Source: Accumulibacter sp.
GTDB lineage: Bacteria; Pseudomonadota; Gammaproteobacteria; Burkholderiales; Rhodocyclaceae
Assembly: GCA_031264825.1 (NCBI GenBank)
Contig: JAISDL010000126.1
Location: 1-15,799 of the forward strand
Length of the DNA stretch: 15,799 bases
Reading direction: 5' to 3'
Position 1 is the stretch's first letter. Each line of letters starts with the position of its first letter. The position numbers and the translations under genes are program-made. The notes beneath the pieces are model-generated. The model did not search any database. It worked only from the letters and a program-made list of their open reading frames with translations, and was not told where the DNA came from. Of this stretch, positions 15,681 through 15,799 are shown piece after piece.

Positions 15681-15799
15681 ATGGCTAAGGCAAAATTTGA
15701 GAGGACGAAGCCGCACGTCAACGTAGGGACGATCGGGCACGTCGACCATGGGAAGACGACGCTGACGGCGGCGATGACGGCGATACTGGCGAAGAAATA
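15681..15799 (+). CDS. tuf: Elongation factor Tu, N-terminal start (second tuf copy, partial)
   Basis: The first 39 full codons of a tuf gene, running off the window end. The start MAKAKFERTKPHVNVGTIGH, with the P-loop GHVDHGKT at residues 19-26, is diagnostic for EF-Tu. GAGG at 15670-15673 precedes the ATG by 7 bases, and only 21 bases separate it from fusA with no promoter visible, so it is the distal gene of the rpsL-rpsG-fusA-tuf operon. It does not overlap the part of the other tuf copy seen at 1-119, so the two cannot be compared here. It uses GGG for three of its three glycines, AGG once and ATA once, but the stretch is too short to read much into this. Confidence 0.97.
   Translation, partial: MAKAKFERTKPHVNVGTIGHVDHGKTTLTAAMTAILAKK

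Noticed and set aside
15681..15799. Codon use of the second tuf start (GGG, AGG, ATA, GTA) as a sign of horizontal transfer
   Set aside because: Only 39 codons are visible, and the same codons also occur in rpoB, rpoC and fusA here, so the contrast is not convincing.

Overview
The window is a classic translation/transcription housekeeping cluster, all on the + strand: tuf (3' end) - tRNA-Trp - secE - nusG - rplK - rplA - rplJ - rplL - rpoB - rpoC - rpsL - rpsG - fusA - tuf (5' end). The order, with a tuf copy at each end and tRNA-Trp before secE, is typical of betaproteobacteria. The high GC, the E. coli-like lengths and numbering of RpoC, EF-G and S12, and the RpoB ending in ...DIDLDRY fit a betaproteobacterium. 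I lean towards a Rhodocyclales-like lineage, from memory of protein sequences only, with no search.

Layout. 1-119: end of the first tuf, followed at once by a terminator-like hairpin (134-165) and tRNA-Trp (171-246). 271-1154: secE and nusG, overlapping by 4 nt, encoding a preprotein translocase subunit and a transcription elongation factor. 1240-2368: rplK-rplA (L11, L1), 1 nt apart. 2369-2646: a structured leader with the recognisable L10 mRNA-binding core. 2647-3584: rplJ-rplL (L10, L7/L12). 3585-3804: a hairpin-rich spacer including a terminator-like stem, equivalent to the E. coli rplL-rpoB attenuator region. 3805-12412: rpoB and rpoC. 12413-12552: a short spacer holding a near-consensus sigma70 promoter, an intrinsic terminator downstream of it and a competing helix. 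12553-15659: the str operon genes rpsL, rpsG and fusA. 15681 to the end: start of the second tuf.

The genes supply the ribosomal stalk base and stalk (L11, L10, L7/L12), the L1 arm, two small-subunit proteins, both elongation GTPases that use the stalk, the two large RNA polymerase subunits, and NusG, which couples the two machines. Control appears to lie in the RNA structures between genes: the L10 leader, the rplL-rpoB hairpins, the rpoC-rpsL promoter/terminator leader and a strong rpsL-rpsG hairpin.

I see no mobile element, CRISPR array, toxin/antitoxin, phage gene or new multigene system. The points most worth a second look are the str leader with mutually exclusive helices, an insertion of about 70 residues in RpoB upstream of the rifampicin region, and the terminator-like hairpin just before tRNA-Trp. 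The very long minus-strand reading frames are composition shadows of the real genes.
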